Positions 43,413 through 55,296 of a stretch of DNA of 64,000 nucleotides are shown piece by piece. How positions within the stretch are numbered: position 1 is the first letter of the stretch; each line of letters begins with the position of its first letter. The notes under the pieces are model-generated. The model made no database searches and was not told where the DNA came from. It saw only the letters and a program-made list of their open reading frames with translations. The stretch comes from Alopecurus myosuroides (Eukaryota > Streptophyta > Magnoliopsida > Poales > Poaceae), in NCBI GenBank assembly GCA_028641055.1, contig CM054057.1:574306610-574370609 (forward strand), written 5' to 3'. A program made the translations under genes and the position numbers.

Positions 43413-45215
43413 ATATTCTCTTGAAAAAAAATATGTGACCGTTTCTACCACAATATTGGGCCCAAAATTGTTGTCTAAGAAAAAACTCAACAATAGATTT
43501 GGCTATAGAGAGGTTGCAATAGTGTAGCGCTTAACAAGCACAACCTCAAATGTCCTTGCCGATAAAATAAATTTGAAATCTTCCCTCCAGCAGCTAGCCA
43601 CAAGCTCTTCAATAAGGACAAGGAAGCATTAGGCAACTGTATACATTTGTAGGATAAATTATATGACATCAACTACCTAGAACGTTGGCGAAGTAACCAC
43701 AACAAAAGAGAACAGCTTGATGAAGATAACAACAAATAACTTAAGCATGCATACACAAGGATTAAGGGGTTGCATATTTTCCACATTTCACTCTTTTGAA
43801 CATATCGATTCTAGAGCTCCATGAAGCCCAAGCTTCTCTAATGGTCCTAACTAATGCATTTGGATAGGATTTAACTGGATTAGCTTAGGTGATCTTGAAG
43901 GACACATTTCTTGGTTTTATCACTGGAGGAGGGATAGAAAACAAACAACACCATTTATTAGGCTCGAAACTTTGTGGTACTTTAATCCAGTCCAAATAGG
44001 GTAAGTGGCATCTACCAAACAAAAAGGTTTTGAACCCTGTAAAAGAACATGTAGAAACCATTTTTCGTCTAAAGTGGGAATTTAGACGCATGGGCGTGTA
44101 AAAGATCAACGTCTTGCCACCAAATGCCCTCAAGGAGCTTCACCACACCAAACGGCGATAACCTATATAAGGAACCATGGGCCTATTGTACCATTCCTTG
44201 ACAATTGGGTCTATAATCAAATGGGAGGCCAATAACATCGAGTTTGGGTGATGAGGATAAGTGGCGGAGCTACATCTGGACGAGCAAGGGGATAACATCG
44301 ACTTCGACTACCAAAGCCTACCTCCAAGAGCCCTTGTTTTGGTGCTCCCATGTGTGCATCAAAGCGATAAAACACAACTTACTAGGAAACTTGACAAGGC
44401 TTCAACAAGTCTCCGACCACCACCCGCGGCCGGTTCGGTAATCCTTGCCATGGGGGACCACAATGTGTCTCTTCTAATCTTGTGTTTATGTCACCTGTTT
44501 TGTTTTGGTATTTTTTATTCTTCTTTTGGTTACTTCATGGTTTGCATATATGGGAAGTTTTTATGATTTGCCCCACTTTACATCTGAAATTTGATGGCCT
44601 AAGTTGTGTTCGACACCTCACATAACCATCCACTAATACCAAGTCCAACTGTAACACTATACACATATTCCACACAAATTCGAGTAGAGGGGATCTGAAG
44701 TAATTCAAGTGATTGGGGCACGGCGATCGCAGGCCATTGCGTGTCGAGGAGATCTGAATCAAAGGCTAAATAGGCAGCCTGTGTTACAGATCTAGGGTTT
44801 CTAATTTGAGAGTAGTTAAAATTGCATTAGAGAAGGATCGCTCAAAATTTCGCATCCCACTATTTACCCCCCGCAATAGCCTAGATTCGGCGTCTCCTCG
44901 CGTAGATATTATTTGCCCAGATTCCAACCGAATCCCATTCAATACCTTCCGCCCCAAAGGCCCTGGTCTCGACGGTTCCAACCCACCAACAACAAGCTAA
45001 CCAAAATCCACCCACGAGTTCTAATCTGAATCAAAACAAAGCAAGAACGGATCTGCGCATAGTGCATCTTCCGAAATGGCAGCCAAGAATGCGAGAGAGA
45101 GAGAGAGACAGAGGTTACCTGGCGGCTGGCGCTCCTCGATGGCGGTCGTACGGCGGAGGAAGGATATTGCCGCAGTAGTGGGTGAAACAATGAAAGAGCA
45201 GTTATGGCTGCAGAA
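43413..45215 (-). other. 5' UTR exon and long leader intron of the PHD gene
   Basis: A donor CCAG|GTAACC on the minus strand at about 45118 ends a GC-rich leader exon (about 45118-45215). A TTTCAAG acceptor near 43420 sits a few bases before the ATG at 43412. Together they suggest a 5' UTR intron of about 1.7 kb, common in plant regulatory genes. A GA dinucleotide run lies just inside the intron (about 45092-45110). Within the intron, 44230-44450 is moderately GC-rich, but no function is recognised. No other gene was seen. Confidence 0.6.
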
Positions 45216-45480
45216 CACTTGAAGAAAGCGCCTCTTCCCTTTCTTCTTTAATTTATTTAATTGGAGAAATGATTTTCTGCGGAGTGAATGATATGCCGCC
45301 GCAGCGGGGAGGTGAAACAGCCTGGATCCAATGAAGCAGCGGCAAAGCGCTTTCGATATTTTAGAAATATACTATGCACAACAATTTATTTATTTTATTT
45401 CTAGGGGTCTATCTCAAAAAAGACTAGGGATGACTATGGACTATGGAGTGCCATCGTGGATATCAAGACTCTCCTTAATA
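45216..45480. promoter_or_regulatory. Promoter-side region of the PHD gene
   Basis: Upstream of the presumed first exon on the minus strand. No definite TATA box or other site can be assigned. Confidence 0.25.
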
Positions 45481-45484
45481 CTAC

Positions 45485-45592
45485 TCCCTCAGTACAAATT
45501 TATGAGATATTTTGGATTTTTCAATATACACTACATACATATACATGCGAATTGGAAAAAAAAATAACATCTTGTAATTCAGAATGAAGGAG
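45485..45592. mobile_element. Stowaway-like MITE
   Basis: 108 bp between TA duplications (45483-45484 and 45593-45594). The ends are CTCCCTCAGTAC and GAATGAAGGAG (inverted CTCCTTCATTC). Confidence 0.75.
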
Positions 45593-45594
45593 TA

Positions 45595-46857
45595 TCCGTT
45601 AGGTAATGTAGTTTTTATTTTCAGCAACACAAAGCCCGAGAAAGTTAGGATTGGCTAAGGCACACGATCCCTCCCCCTTAAGATGCCACATATGGCCAAA
45701 AATATTTTTTCCATCTACCAAACCGACTATTTTGTTTTTCTAACCTTTTAATTATGTACAGAATTTCTTATCCGACGAGCTCGCCATCCTCGTCAGACTT
45801 TATCGTCTCGATTGCGAAGGAGGGTAAATCCACCTATTAGTTGAGGGAGAATGTAGAATGGCTAGGGTTGTAATAGAATGGGTCAACAATGAGCACGAAG
45901 AATGGAGAGGTTCGAGACGAGTGGTTGCGATAGATCTAGTAGCACGCCGCCAAACATTGAAGAAAGTATATCGAGAACATAGTGGCGGGGTAGGGTTATC
46001 TGTGGGTGGCGGGGGTAGGGGTATCTGCGGGCGCGTTTATATAGTCGGTGTGGCTCTCGTATGTAGTGAGATCTAGATCCAAGGGCCTGAAAATTTTGGA
46101 CTAGTTCTAGATAAAAATACTTGACAAATAGATGCTCCTTTTTGGTCTTATGGGCCACTATACAACACCATGGCATACATATTTAGTCGAATGGCCCACG
46201 AGACAACACTGGCGAAAATATGGCATCAAAACATGTTTCTGTTTACTACACGATCGGCCAAACTAGGTTTGTTGATTTCATTTGAAATCAATCGCCACCA
46301 GATTTTAGTAATTGATAGAAATTGAGAATTATCTATAAGAAACTTATTTTGTATGCAAATGAATGTATTTTCTCTAGAATAAAACTTTTGCTAAGTGTGT
46401 CTAAACTACACATCATAATGTAAACAACAAACATGTGATGATCTTATTTTGGGAAAAGGTAGATTTTGAAAAGTTAGGATCCTATTTGCCAAATCAAGTC
46501 TTAATCTAACTAACTTTCATTTTCTGAGGATAAAAGACAATACACGATTTTTTTATAGCAGATAATAGAAACCATCCTAGACAAAGAAAAAAAAACATGC
46601 TTATTCATGCTCTATAACTTAGCATTCTAAAATCTTCAAAACCTTTTCAAATCAAATAAGTTAAAACATCTATACAATATTTATATGCCATGTCATGAGA
46701 TTTCATATCCAAATTCGATCCACGGCTCAAGATATTTTAAGAACAACTTTAAGATGAGCTTTTAATGGGATATAGACTAGTGGATGTTTGTTAGAAGACA
46801 CAATTTTCCAAGCATAAATTTGATAGTTCGGTACGCGGATGGTTTTGGCCACACTTA
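45595..46857. other. Intergenic, no gene recognised
   Basis: AT-rich sequence with a small GC-richer patch at 45850-46070. No coding domain, LTR terminus or RNA gene was recognised. Confidence 0.4.
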
Positions 46858-47141
46858 GAGCAAGTACAATAAGGTGACATAAGCAGGCTATAACGATTTA
46901 AGTAATATATCTTTACTTATGTGGAGGAGAGAGATGAGGAGAGGGAAGCAAAGCGGGCTACTAGTTAGTAGCCAGCTGCAGCACGTGCTCCTAGGCATTA
47001 TATGAGATTGTAAAGTGGGTCATATGTTGATAAAGTACTTCATGCATATAGCCAACTATTGTACAAGTTGACTATAAACTAACTATATGTGACGTGGCAA
47101 TGACATATAGCCAGCAGCCGACTGTATTATTAATCATGCTC
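46858..47141. mobile_element. Tourist-like MITE
   Basis: 284 bp with imperfect terminal inverted repeats (GAGCAAGTACAATAAGG and, inverted, GAGCATGATTAATAATAC) and a TTA duplication on each side (46855-46857 and 47142-47144), consistent with PIF/Harbinger MITEs. Confidence 0.75.
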
Positions 47142-47431
47142 TTAAGAATTATAGCTGTCACACTTGGTAAAAGTGTGACCGAAATTCAAACATGCTCTAT
47201 TACTCATATTCCATTATGAAATGATGTTATGCAGTGCCATGTCAAACAAGGTAGTCATACTAACATTCTGTAATAAGTCGGAGCGTGACAAAACACAAGG
47301 TGTGCAGATGGAAGTGGACACAAAATCCAAGGGGAAGAGGACGAATCCAAAGTAGTGGAAGGCTAAAGGAACAAGGCAAGAGTTTAAAGGCGGAAAGTAA
47401 GAAAAGAGATGAAAAGAAAGGAGTGAAAATA

Positions 47432-47559
47432 CTCGCTCCGTTCTAAAATTTATGATTTTCATTTGTTCAAACATGTATAATTGTAGACATTAAAACATGT
47501 TTACATACATGCATGTTTAAACCGGATAAATGAAAGTCATCTATTTAGTACAGAATGAG
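47432..47559. mobile_element. Stowaway-like MITE
   Basis: About 128 bp between TA dinucleotides, with CTCGCTCCGTTCTAAAATTTATG at the left and an inverted TACAGAATGAG at the right. The right end is more diverged. Confidence 0.6.
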
Positions 47560-47561
47560 TA

Positions 47562-48223
47562 GAAAGTAGACATCGGTAGCAACGGCTAGATCGACCTGAA
47601 AAGCACTTAGGAGATTGGAACAACAAACAAGAAGACAACACATTTGGTGAAACCGATGGCGGCGGGATCAAAGGAGACTTTGGTGGCTTTAACAAAATGT
47701 TGGCGCTCTGCTTTTTGGTTGGCTCCAAAGGAATTTGTTAGCCTAATCCAGCTCATGCGTTACGGTGTAATTTTTGCCTATTGTGGATGAACTTGTGGGT
47801 GGAGGCCGTCTCACCAAGATCTATATAAAGTGGGGTCGGGGGTGTGACGAAGACCGGGAACATGAAGAAACTATGTGATCAACGGATTCACAGATCCAAT
47901 CTTTTTTTTTAGGTGAGATCCAATCTACTTAATTACAACAAGTGATCTCGGAGCATTGTATTGTTGTACAACTAATTGGAAAACAAACTTATCACACAGG
48001 TCCAATCTACTTGTACACGAAGTGTCGGATAATGATGGTATGTAATGCATCTAATCTCAAAACTCGATGACCCCGAAAATTGTCAATTATGTTATGTACG
48101 ATATTGAACAATTATGTTTACGTCTAATCTAAAACTAAACGGTTGCAGATCCAATATACTTGTATCAAAAGATATTTCAGACGAGCATATTATATACATC
48201 CGATCCGAAATCGAGGTGATCCT
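47562..48223. other. Intergenic, no gene recognised
   Basis: Contains words typical of diverged repeats (for example TATATAAAGTGGGG near 47822) but no gene I can support. Confidence 0.35.
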
Positions 48224-48334
48224 AAAATATTTGACTCGGCTTTGTCTGAATATGAATATATGTATACACTAAAACACGTCTAAATACATCTGTATTTAAA
48301 CAAATCCAAGTCAAATATTTTGGGACGAAGCGAG
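48224..48334. mobile_element. Partial Stowaway-like MITE
   Basis: The right end (CAAGTCAAATATTTTGGGACGA then AGCGAGTA) pairs with AAAATATTTGACTCGG at 48224, as in the complete copy at 48513-48628. The left terminus itself is missing or diverged. Confidence 0.5.
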
Positions 48335-48512
48335 TATATATGTAGATCTAGTCCAAAAACAAAATTGCTCCGATACCATGTTTGTTGAGGAACTCGCTCG
48401 AGTAGACGTTGCGAAAATAATTTAAATTCAAGGAATAGGATGTCAGGGCTCATCGAATAGAGATCGGATATGGCAAAAACAACCAAGAAAAAACACTGAA
48501 ATCTGGCATGTA

Positions 48513-48628
48513 CTCCATCCTTTCCAAAATATTTGACTCGGGTTTATCTAAATACAGATATATGTTTTAGTGTATATGTACATCTATGTTTAGATAAATT
48601 TAAGTCAATTATTTTGGAACAGAGGGAG
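48513..48628. mobile_element. Stowaway-like MITE
   Basis: 116 bp between TA duplications (48511-48512 and 48629-48630), with CTCCATCCTTTCCAAAATATTTGA and its inverted partner TCAATTATTTTGGAACAGAGGGAG at the ends. Confidence 0.85.
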
Positions 48629-48630
48629 TA

Positions 48631-49168
48631 TAAACTTAGAAATTAAGATGAATCATCTATTCTTTTTTGTTGGAGACAAAAGATATACACTTGATTATAA
48701 TCTATTGAAATTAATTTTATACCAGCCATGTGAAGTAACAATGGGTGTACTTGTAGCTATATGAACAAAATAGATTTGATATAAAGATACACGCAAACAA
48801 GATCATGTACAAATTACACATGTCAGCTTGGCTCATACCTCAACAGAATTCGTAGTTGTAGATTGGTTTTGTTTCAGCAAGGGTTTGCCATCCTCGAACA
48901 ACCGATGAGACTTGTACCGATTGGCGGTACCTTCCCCATGACCTAACCGGTATTTATAGACAGACTTTGGGTGGCAGGTTTCTACTTAAATCCTTTAATC
49001 AGCTGGGGCGATCTTTATCTGGCATAAATAGAGAAAACAAGTTGTTACGGGAGCATCGGTATTCTAGATTATCCGGAGAGAGAGTTCATTTCCTAAACAA
49101 TACAAGTCCTCTAGAGACACGACTGTTTTTTTACCAACATAAATAGAGAAACAGAGATCAACATATTT
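48631..49168. other. Intergenic, no gene recognised
   Basis: AT-rich sequence between two MITE-derived regions, without supported genes. Confidence 0.35.
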
Positions 49169-49169
49169 A

Positions 49170-50120
49170 GGCCTAATTTAGCAACAAAGTTTTTTTTAAA
49201 CAAAGTATTCCAAAACTGCACTAGCATCTCGTCTAGTAAGTAAATACTCCAGTCCAAACCTCTTTTTTATATAACTGAAAATAGTGCAGTTTTTTTTTTG
49301 CGAAAAGGCAAACCAATCTATTAGTCATCAACAACGGTACAAAGAATCCCAAAAGTAATAAAAATTACAAAAAGGTCTTTAGACCACCTAGGGACGACTA
49401 CAAACACTGAAGCGAGCCGAAGGCGCGCCGCCGTCCTCACTCCTCCCTCACTGGAGCCGGGTAAACCTTGTCGTAGTAGAGCTTGCTATAGTAGATAGAC
49501 GGGAAGTCGTCTTGCTAAGGCCCCGAAAGACCAGCGTAACATAGCAGCAACCATCGCCAATGATGACAACCATAGATCGGAAAAGTCAGACCAACCACAC
49601 GGATGAACACGAAAACGGACTGGATCCCGGGAGATCTGCCGAACAAACACCTCCACACACCCTCCGTCAGCGGTAGGCGCACCATCGGAGCGAGGATTGG
49701 ACGGGAATGACCTTATTCTAACTTCAAGATGTAGCCGCCGTCTCACCATCTTGAAGAAGACACTGGACAAAAATTTAAACAAAGAACGAAAAAACCTCCC
49801 GCTGGCGAGAGGCTATGATCCGCCACGCCTCCGAGGCCTAAGGCCACCGGAGGCGGGGCAGAGCAGCAGCGTCGACGGCGAGGGGTACGGAACCCTAGAT
49901 GGGTTTGTAGAGCCTCCCGCACGATCACCTCTCCTTGGATGCTGTGTACGTGCCGGTTCAGTTTCCCTTTTGTGTGCAGTGCAATTTTCTTTAATATTGA
50001 AGTATATAAAACTTTAGTTTTTTCTAATACCAAACACCTCAATGTATTTGAAACAATATTATTGTTAGAAACTATAGTTTTCTTGGAATAGTTTAAAAAT
50101 ACTTTGCCTTTTAGACGCAC
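49170..50120. mobile_element. Tourist-like MITE relative, interrupted by a non-LTR insertion
   Basis: The outer parts (49170-49283 and 49981-50120) resemble the MITE at 21338-21620: a GGCCTAATTTAGCA start, AAGTATT words, and CCAAACACCTCAATGTATT in the right half against CCAAACACCTTAAAGTATT in the inverted copy. The right boundary is approximate. A retroelement is inserted in the middle. Confidence 0.5.
49284..49980 (-). mobile_element. Short non-LTR retroelement (LINE-derived or SINE-like)
   Basis: A minus-strand insertion. Its 3' end is an A tract (49291-49299 on the opposite strand), preceded by TTGTACCGTTGTTGATGAC-type sequence that I associate with Triticeae LINE 3' ends. Its GC-rich 5' end resembles a LINE 5' leader. 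Likely target duplications GTGCAGT lie at 49284-49290 and 49974-49980. A 98-codon frame on the minus strand (from 49782) has no RT motif. It appears to join LINE 5' and 3' parts without the ORF. Confidence 0.6.
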
Positions 50121-50500
50121 CCTATACGCGGGTTTTCAATTATATGAAAACTCTTCTGAAGCTCGAGAGTTGACAAAGTCATTACGGATAAATGTTTCCA
50201 CGAGAAAACAATCTTCTATTCTATAGTCTGTATAAGTTTCTGTATATTAGGAAAAGCCCAGCCGCCGTTATTCATTTAATTTCAATGAGAAAGTACAAAA
50301 GATTGGAAGTAGAAGCTCTTGAAGTATAAAAAACTCAATTACAATTTTTTCGAAGTACAAACATCATGTTGAGTATTTAGGTAATTTTTTAATTAGATTA
50401 ATCCAGGAATAAATCATGAGCATGACATAAATAGTACTAAACACATACTGATATATGATAACATTAGCATGTACTAGGCACATCATAGAGCCATCTACGC
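50121..50500. other. Spacer, no gene recognised
   Basis: AT-rich sequence without recognised features. Confidence 0.3.
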
Positions 50501-50559
50501 AAACTACTAGCACAGTGCACATAGAAATAACTAGGAGCGGGATAAACGACTTATACCCT

Positions 50560-50940
50560 CCAATTGGCCAATTAGCGGTGGCGGGCGACGACGGCAGCCT
50601 TCTCGGCTGCGACCTTGTTGGCCTCGGTTGAGGTGGAAATGTTGTTGACGAAGGCCACGCAGACGAACGAAGGTGTGCAGTCGCGTAGGAGATGCTCCCC
50701 AAAATCTAATCGCCCCTCTCACATACATGATCTAAATAGGCGGGGTTTTGGAGGCCTGCTCTTCTGTTAGCCGTGTACGCGGTCAACGGGATGAGATCAC
50801 CGGCAGCAGCATCAAGGAGAGGAACGACAGTGTGGCGTATGGAGGCAGAGCAGTAGATTCGATCAGCTAGAAATACTCTCGTGGTGGTGCCAATGCCTCC
50901 AATATAATGACGCGGTCGAGTAGGAGAAACGCCCACAATA
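50560..50940 (-). pseudogene. Possible decayed gene fragment, unidentified
   Basis: On the minus strand a frame from about 50936 gives GLQNPAYLDHVCERGD and an upstream TTTRVFLADRIYCSASIR. It ends in a stop near 50706. A second frame just after it reads GEHLLRDCTPSFVCVAFVNN and ends in an Ala-rich EANKVAAEKAAVVARHR. Codon use and GC content rise here relative to the surroundings, suggesting former coding sequence. I do not recognise the family. Confidence 0.3.
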
Positions 50941-52399
50941 AAAGCTTCAGTTTCGTGGTAAACGTTATAGTTTTGTAATATAACGTTTCAGATTCGTGTA
51001 GCGTTTAATAGGGACTCTCTATGTTGTCTGACGAAATAAAAGTATCGGCTTGGCTCATTCCCGCAACCCGCGGCGTATCTTGACGAGGCGAAGCATGGCG
51101 AGGCGGGCCGCGGAGGAGGAGCACGCATGTGGAACACCTCTCCTCACCTCACACCAACTAATACTAGTGGAAGAAGAGCCCACCTTATAATCTAGTGCAA
51201 AACTCTCCCAACTAGCCATGTGGGACTAAACTCCCACCACTTCTCTAGCCGGCATGGATCCTTGGGATTAAGCTCATATTGTCTAATGGGTCTAAACACA
51301 CTCATATTTCCACAATCCCCCTGCATATTTTGTAGGTCCATGGTGTTTTCCTATGTTCCAATCAGTATTTTGATATACCGGTATTTTTAGTGGAGACATG
51401 TTAAAGGTTGACCATCCACCTAGACAAATAGCTATACTCCTTCACACCTGAAAAATGGACTATGTTTTTATTGTTAGCTTGGCATAAAGTAGTTTCACCA
51501 ATTGTCTTACTGGTCCTAGGCTACTGAAGGTTGATCCCTCGGGTGGAGCATATTAGTCAGACTCTTCGCCTATTCATGAACTTATTAGAGATCACCCAAT
51601 CTCATAGATTGTGACCAGCAGTCAGGCTCATATAGGTGTGTTCCTCCAAATATCGCTTTGTAGGATAGCATCTTGCTTATACAAGCCCTGAAACACATTA
51701 AGCCAAAAGTCAACCTGACTTACAGTTTTCGAGAGTATTGCATCTTCAACAGAGTGTGTTCGTAAAACTACTCTCCTTAGTTAACCACTAGCTTGTTTTC
51801 ACAGGTCCTACTTCACGGGATCTCTGGTTACATAGGTTGGGTTACCACCATGGAAACTCATGTGGGTCTCATTGTGCCCAAAAGGCAATAATATTTATAT
51901 ATTTGTTTCATAATTATGATTCATATTACTATGCTATAACTGACGTGGTTCCTGATCATGAGATTCGGAGGAAAACTCACACTCATGTGTAGTAACATGA
52001 ACACAGAAACAAAGCCTAGTCTTGCCTTTTACGACTAATTCATTGGATATTTGATGACTATGTTTTCTTGGTCATGGACATTGTTTTTGTCAACATCAAT
52101 GAATAGCATATTGTTGGAACAGAACAATATGGATGGGTATTCCCTAAGTAGATTGATATGCTTAGAGATTCCACTAGGACATCTTTGTCCTTAGAATCAT
52201 ATCACATCACAGTTATATTACAATGCATTCTTTGACCATTAGGATATATTGGTAATACATTCTGGAGGTTTTGCTTTCGTGCTATCAAGAGACCATAAAC
52301 TGGGTGAACATGAAATTAGACTAGGTAATTCTAAAGGAGTATGTTATCTCGATATTCTGAGATGGGAATTACTCCCTCCATAAAAAGAGAGATACATAC
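50941..52399. other. Unclassified repeat-like spacer
   Basis: Contains grass repeat-like sequence (for example GCCATGTGGGACTAAACTCC near 51216 and a 'CACAATCCCCCTGCATATTT' stretch near 51312) reminiscent of LTR or leader regions of Copia-type elements. No matching second LTR, primer-binding site or coding sequence was found. Confidence 0.35.
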
Positions 52400-53797
52400 T
52401 GATGACCCACAAGTATAGGGGATCGCAACAGTCTTCGAGGGAAGTAGAATACAAATTTATTGATTCGACACAAGGGGAGCCAAAGAATATTTATATGCCT
52501 TAACAACTGAGTTGTCAATTCAGCTGCACCTGAAAGTAGACTTGCTCGCAAGAATTTATCAGTGGTAACAGTTTTATAGCAGGAGTAGAAATAAAATAAC
52601 AGCAGTAGTAAAATAGTAACAGCAGTAGCAATCGCGGAAAACAGCAGGATGGGAGTACCGTAGGCATAGAGGGAATGGATGAACGTGCGTTGCATGGATA
52701 AAAAGGGTCATGTAATAATAATAACGTGGGAATTGCAGATAATAAAAATAAAGTATCAAACATGTAGGCAAACCATATGCATGTGTTCCAATATAGTCAT
52801 ATGTGCCCGCAATGAGAAACTTGCACAACATCTTTTGTCCTACCAACCCGTGGCAGCGGGGCCTTTAGGGAAACTACTGGTAATTAAGGTGCTCCTTTTA
52901 ATAAAGCACCGAAGCAAAGCATTAACACTCCGTGAACACATGTGATCCTCACATCACAGCCATCCTCTCCGGTTGTCCCAATTTCTCTCACTTTGGGGCC
53001 TCGGGGTTCGGACAACAATGTGTGTAAACAACTTGGAAGTATGACCAAGAAACATAATTATACTCATGAAACAATAACATGTTCAGAAAATCATGGCACT
53101 CAGGCCCTAGTGACAAGCATTAAGCATAACAAGTTGCAACAACGGTAGAAAACACTAACAATGGATACTAGGCACTATGCGCCATAACAATCTGGCATTA
53201 TTACATGATCAATCACATCCAATCCCTTCCATTCCTCTCAGCCTACAACGGGGTTTACTCACTCGTGGACGGGGAAATATGGATGGTTGATGGAGAAGGA
53301 GTGGCAGTGTCGATGGAGATGGTCTCCTTCGAATCCCCGTCTAGGCAGGGTGGCAGAACATGAACTTCTGATCCCCGAATTGAGTTTTGGGGTGGCGGCG
53401 GCGCTCTGTTGTGTTTCTGTGGAATATGACGAACCCCCCTCCCCCGTCGTTTTAGGGTTGAAGGCGGTATATAGTCGAAAGGGGAGTCCGAGGGGGTCTA
53501 GGGGTGGCCCACACCACCTGGCGGCGCGGCCAAGGGGGCGCACCAGGGGTGGTGTGGCCCCCTTGTGGCGTCTCTCCTGGCCTCCTTCTGGCTTCCAGGG
53601 TCTTCTGGTGTTTTAGGGTCAATGAGGTATTTTCTGGGAAATTTCCCGAAAGTTGATTTTTCTGCACAAAAACGAGACACCAAGGTAATTGTGCTAAAAA
53701 CAGCATTAGTCTGTGTTAGTGGTATCCAAAACTCACAAGTTTAGAGGAAAACAATAAGAAAAGTGTTCGGAAAAGGAGATACGTTGTCGACGTATCA
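52400..53797 (-). repeat. 3' LTR of the 52-61 kb Athila-like element
   Basis: 1,398 bp from TGATGACCCACAAG to GTATCA. Its first ~345 bp match 60584-60918. Confidence 0.88.
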
Positions 53798-53813
53798 ACT
53801 CCCCCCAAGCTAA
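53798..53813 (-). other. Polypurine tract of the 52-61 kb element
   Basis: On the minus strand AGCTTGGGGGGAGT directly precedes the 3' LTR. Confidence 0.8.
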
Positions 53814-55296
53814 GCTTATTGCTTGTCCTCAAGCAATTCAGTGATAACTGAGTGCAATAAAAGACTTTTAGGAACACATTTGTTTCATATGATGTAAATA
53901 TACTCACTATATGATCAAGTGCTGAGGCAATTCATAATAAGATGTATGGAAAATAAAATCTACCCAACAGTTATGCAAACCATGAAGACAACATGAAGTA
54001 CATCAATCTGCAGGATTGCAATGCTCATAATAGGGTATGATAAAGTGTACTCGCTTGCCCTTAATAGTGGAGCAAAACATAAATGCTAGGGCACCACTGA
54101 AGTTCAAATGAAGACTAGAAATAAAGATATCAAAGATACAAGCATCAAAATTATACCACAATTAACCGTGTTCTAGGAAAAGCACATTTCACTAAGAATA
54201 ACAGCCATGCTCTCGAGAAGGTGCATAAAGTGGGAAGGTGAAAACTCAACATAAAAGTAAAAGAAAGGACCTTCGCAGAGGGAAGCATGGATCACTCATG
54301 TGCTAAACCTTTTATTTTACTAAACAGAGGTATAAAATATTTTTTAGAGAGTTGTATGCTTATGTCAACGAATGGTAATCAGAAAATATAGTACGTCACA
54401 AGCCAACTAGATTTCACAAGAGCGGCTCCATTTGAAGGACGCAACTGGCGTAGAAGGTCATCCCTCTTTCTCTTCTGTTTACACGATTATGCTTTGACTG
54501 ATAAATCAGGGGCAAAATAGTGAAGAGAATTTGTTGTATCAATTTGGGGCTGGGCACCCCGCTGCCAGCTCTCTATTAGTTGGATAAGCGGATGAAGCCA
54601 CTAGTCCAGGGTGTGAAATCCAATCAACAAGTGAGACAAAAGATTCTCTATTTACGTCCTCATGAGCTAAAACAGGGGCAGAAAACATGAATAATTATTT
54701 AGCAGGTTTTAAAGGTAGCACATGAGGAATTTACTTGGAGTAGCAGTTAAATACCACATATAGGCAGGTATGGTGGACACAATTGGCATACTTTGTTTTT
54801 TGGGAGTTGGATTGCACGAGTAGAATTTCATACTCAGTACAGGTGAAGGCTAGCAATAGACGGGGAGTGACAATCAAGAGAGCGATAGCTATTATAATCA
54901 TGCTTTCGACAAAACAAAATTAAGAGGGGCATAAAAGTGATACAAATACTCTGAGACAAAATAAATCATCAAGGCTTAAGTGACTTTTTGTTTTCAGTCT
55001 TATGCATGCGTGAGCATGTGCCAAGTCGATTCAAGCGAAACAAACAGAGGGAGATACCACAATGTCATACCACTATATGAATGAAACAATGCAAGCAAAC
55101 ATCTATACGGCATGCTATCTTATATTAATAAGTTGGAACTAACATGTGAGAGCACGAACTACTAAGCATCAATTAAATAACATATACCTTACATGAACGG
55201 ACTAAGCATGTACACACGATGAGTATATGTACAAAAATAAAACAAATAGAGTTCATACCAGCCTCTCACCACAACTTGGATTATCGTAAATCATCA
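53814..55296 (-). other. Non-coding interior of the 52-61 kb element
   Basis: About 1.5 kb between the ATHILA-type ORF and the polypurine tract. AT-rich, with no supported gene. Confidence 0.65.

Noticed and set aside
48365..48380. GCTCCGATACCATGTT resembles an inverted Copia primer-binding site
   Set aside because: No LTR terminus with TG...CA flanks it and no second LTR is seen. It may be a relic but is not supportable.
52369..52846. Hydrophobic frames at the left end of the 52-61 kb element (copies near 60700-60996)
   Set aside because: They lie in the LTR and are repeated in the LTR fragment at 60584-60918. The apparent membrane segments are TATTATTA-type composition.
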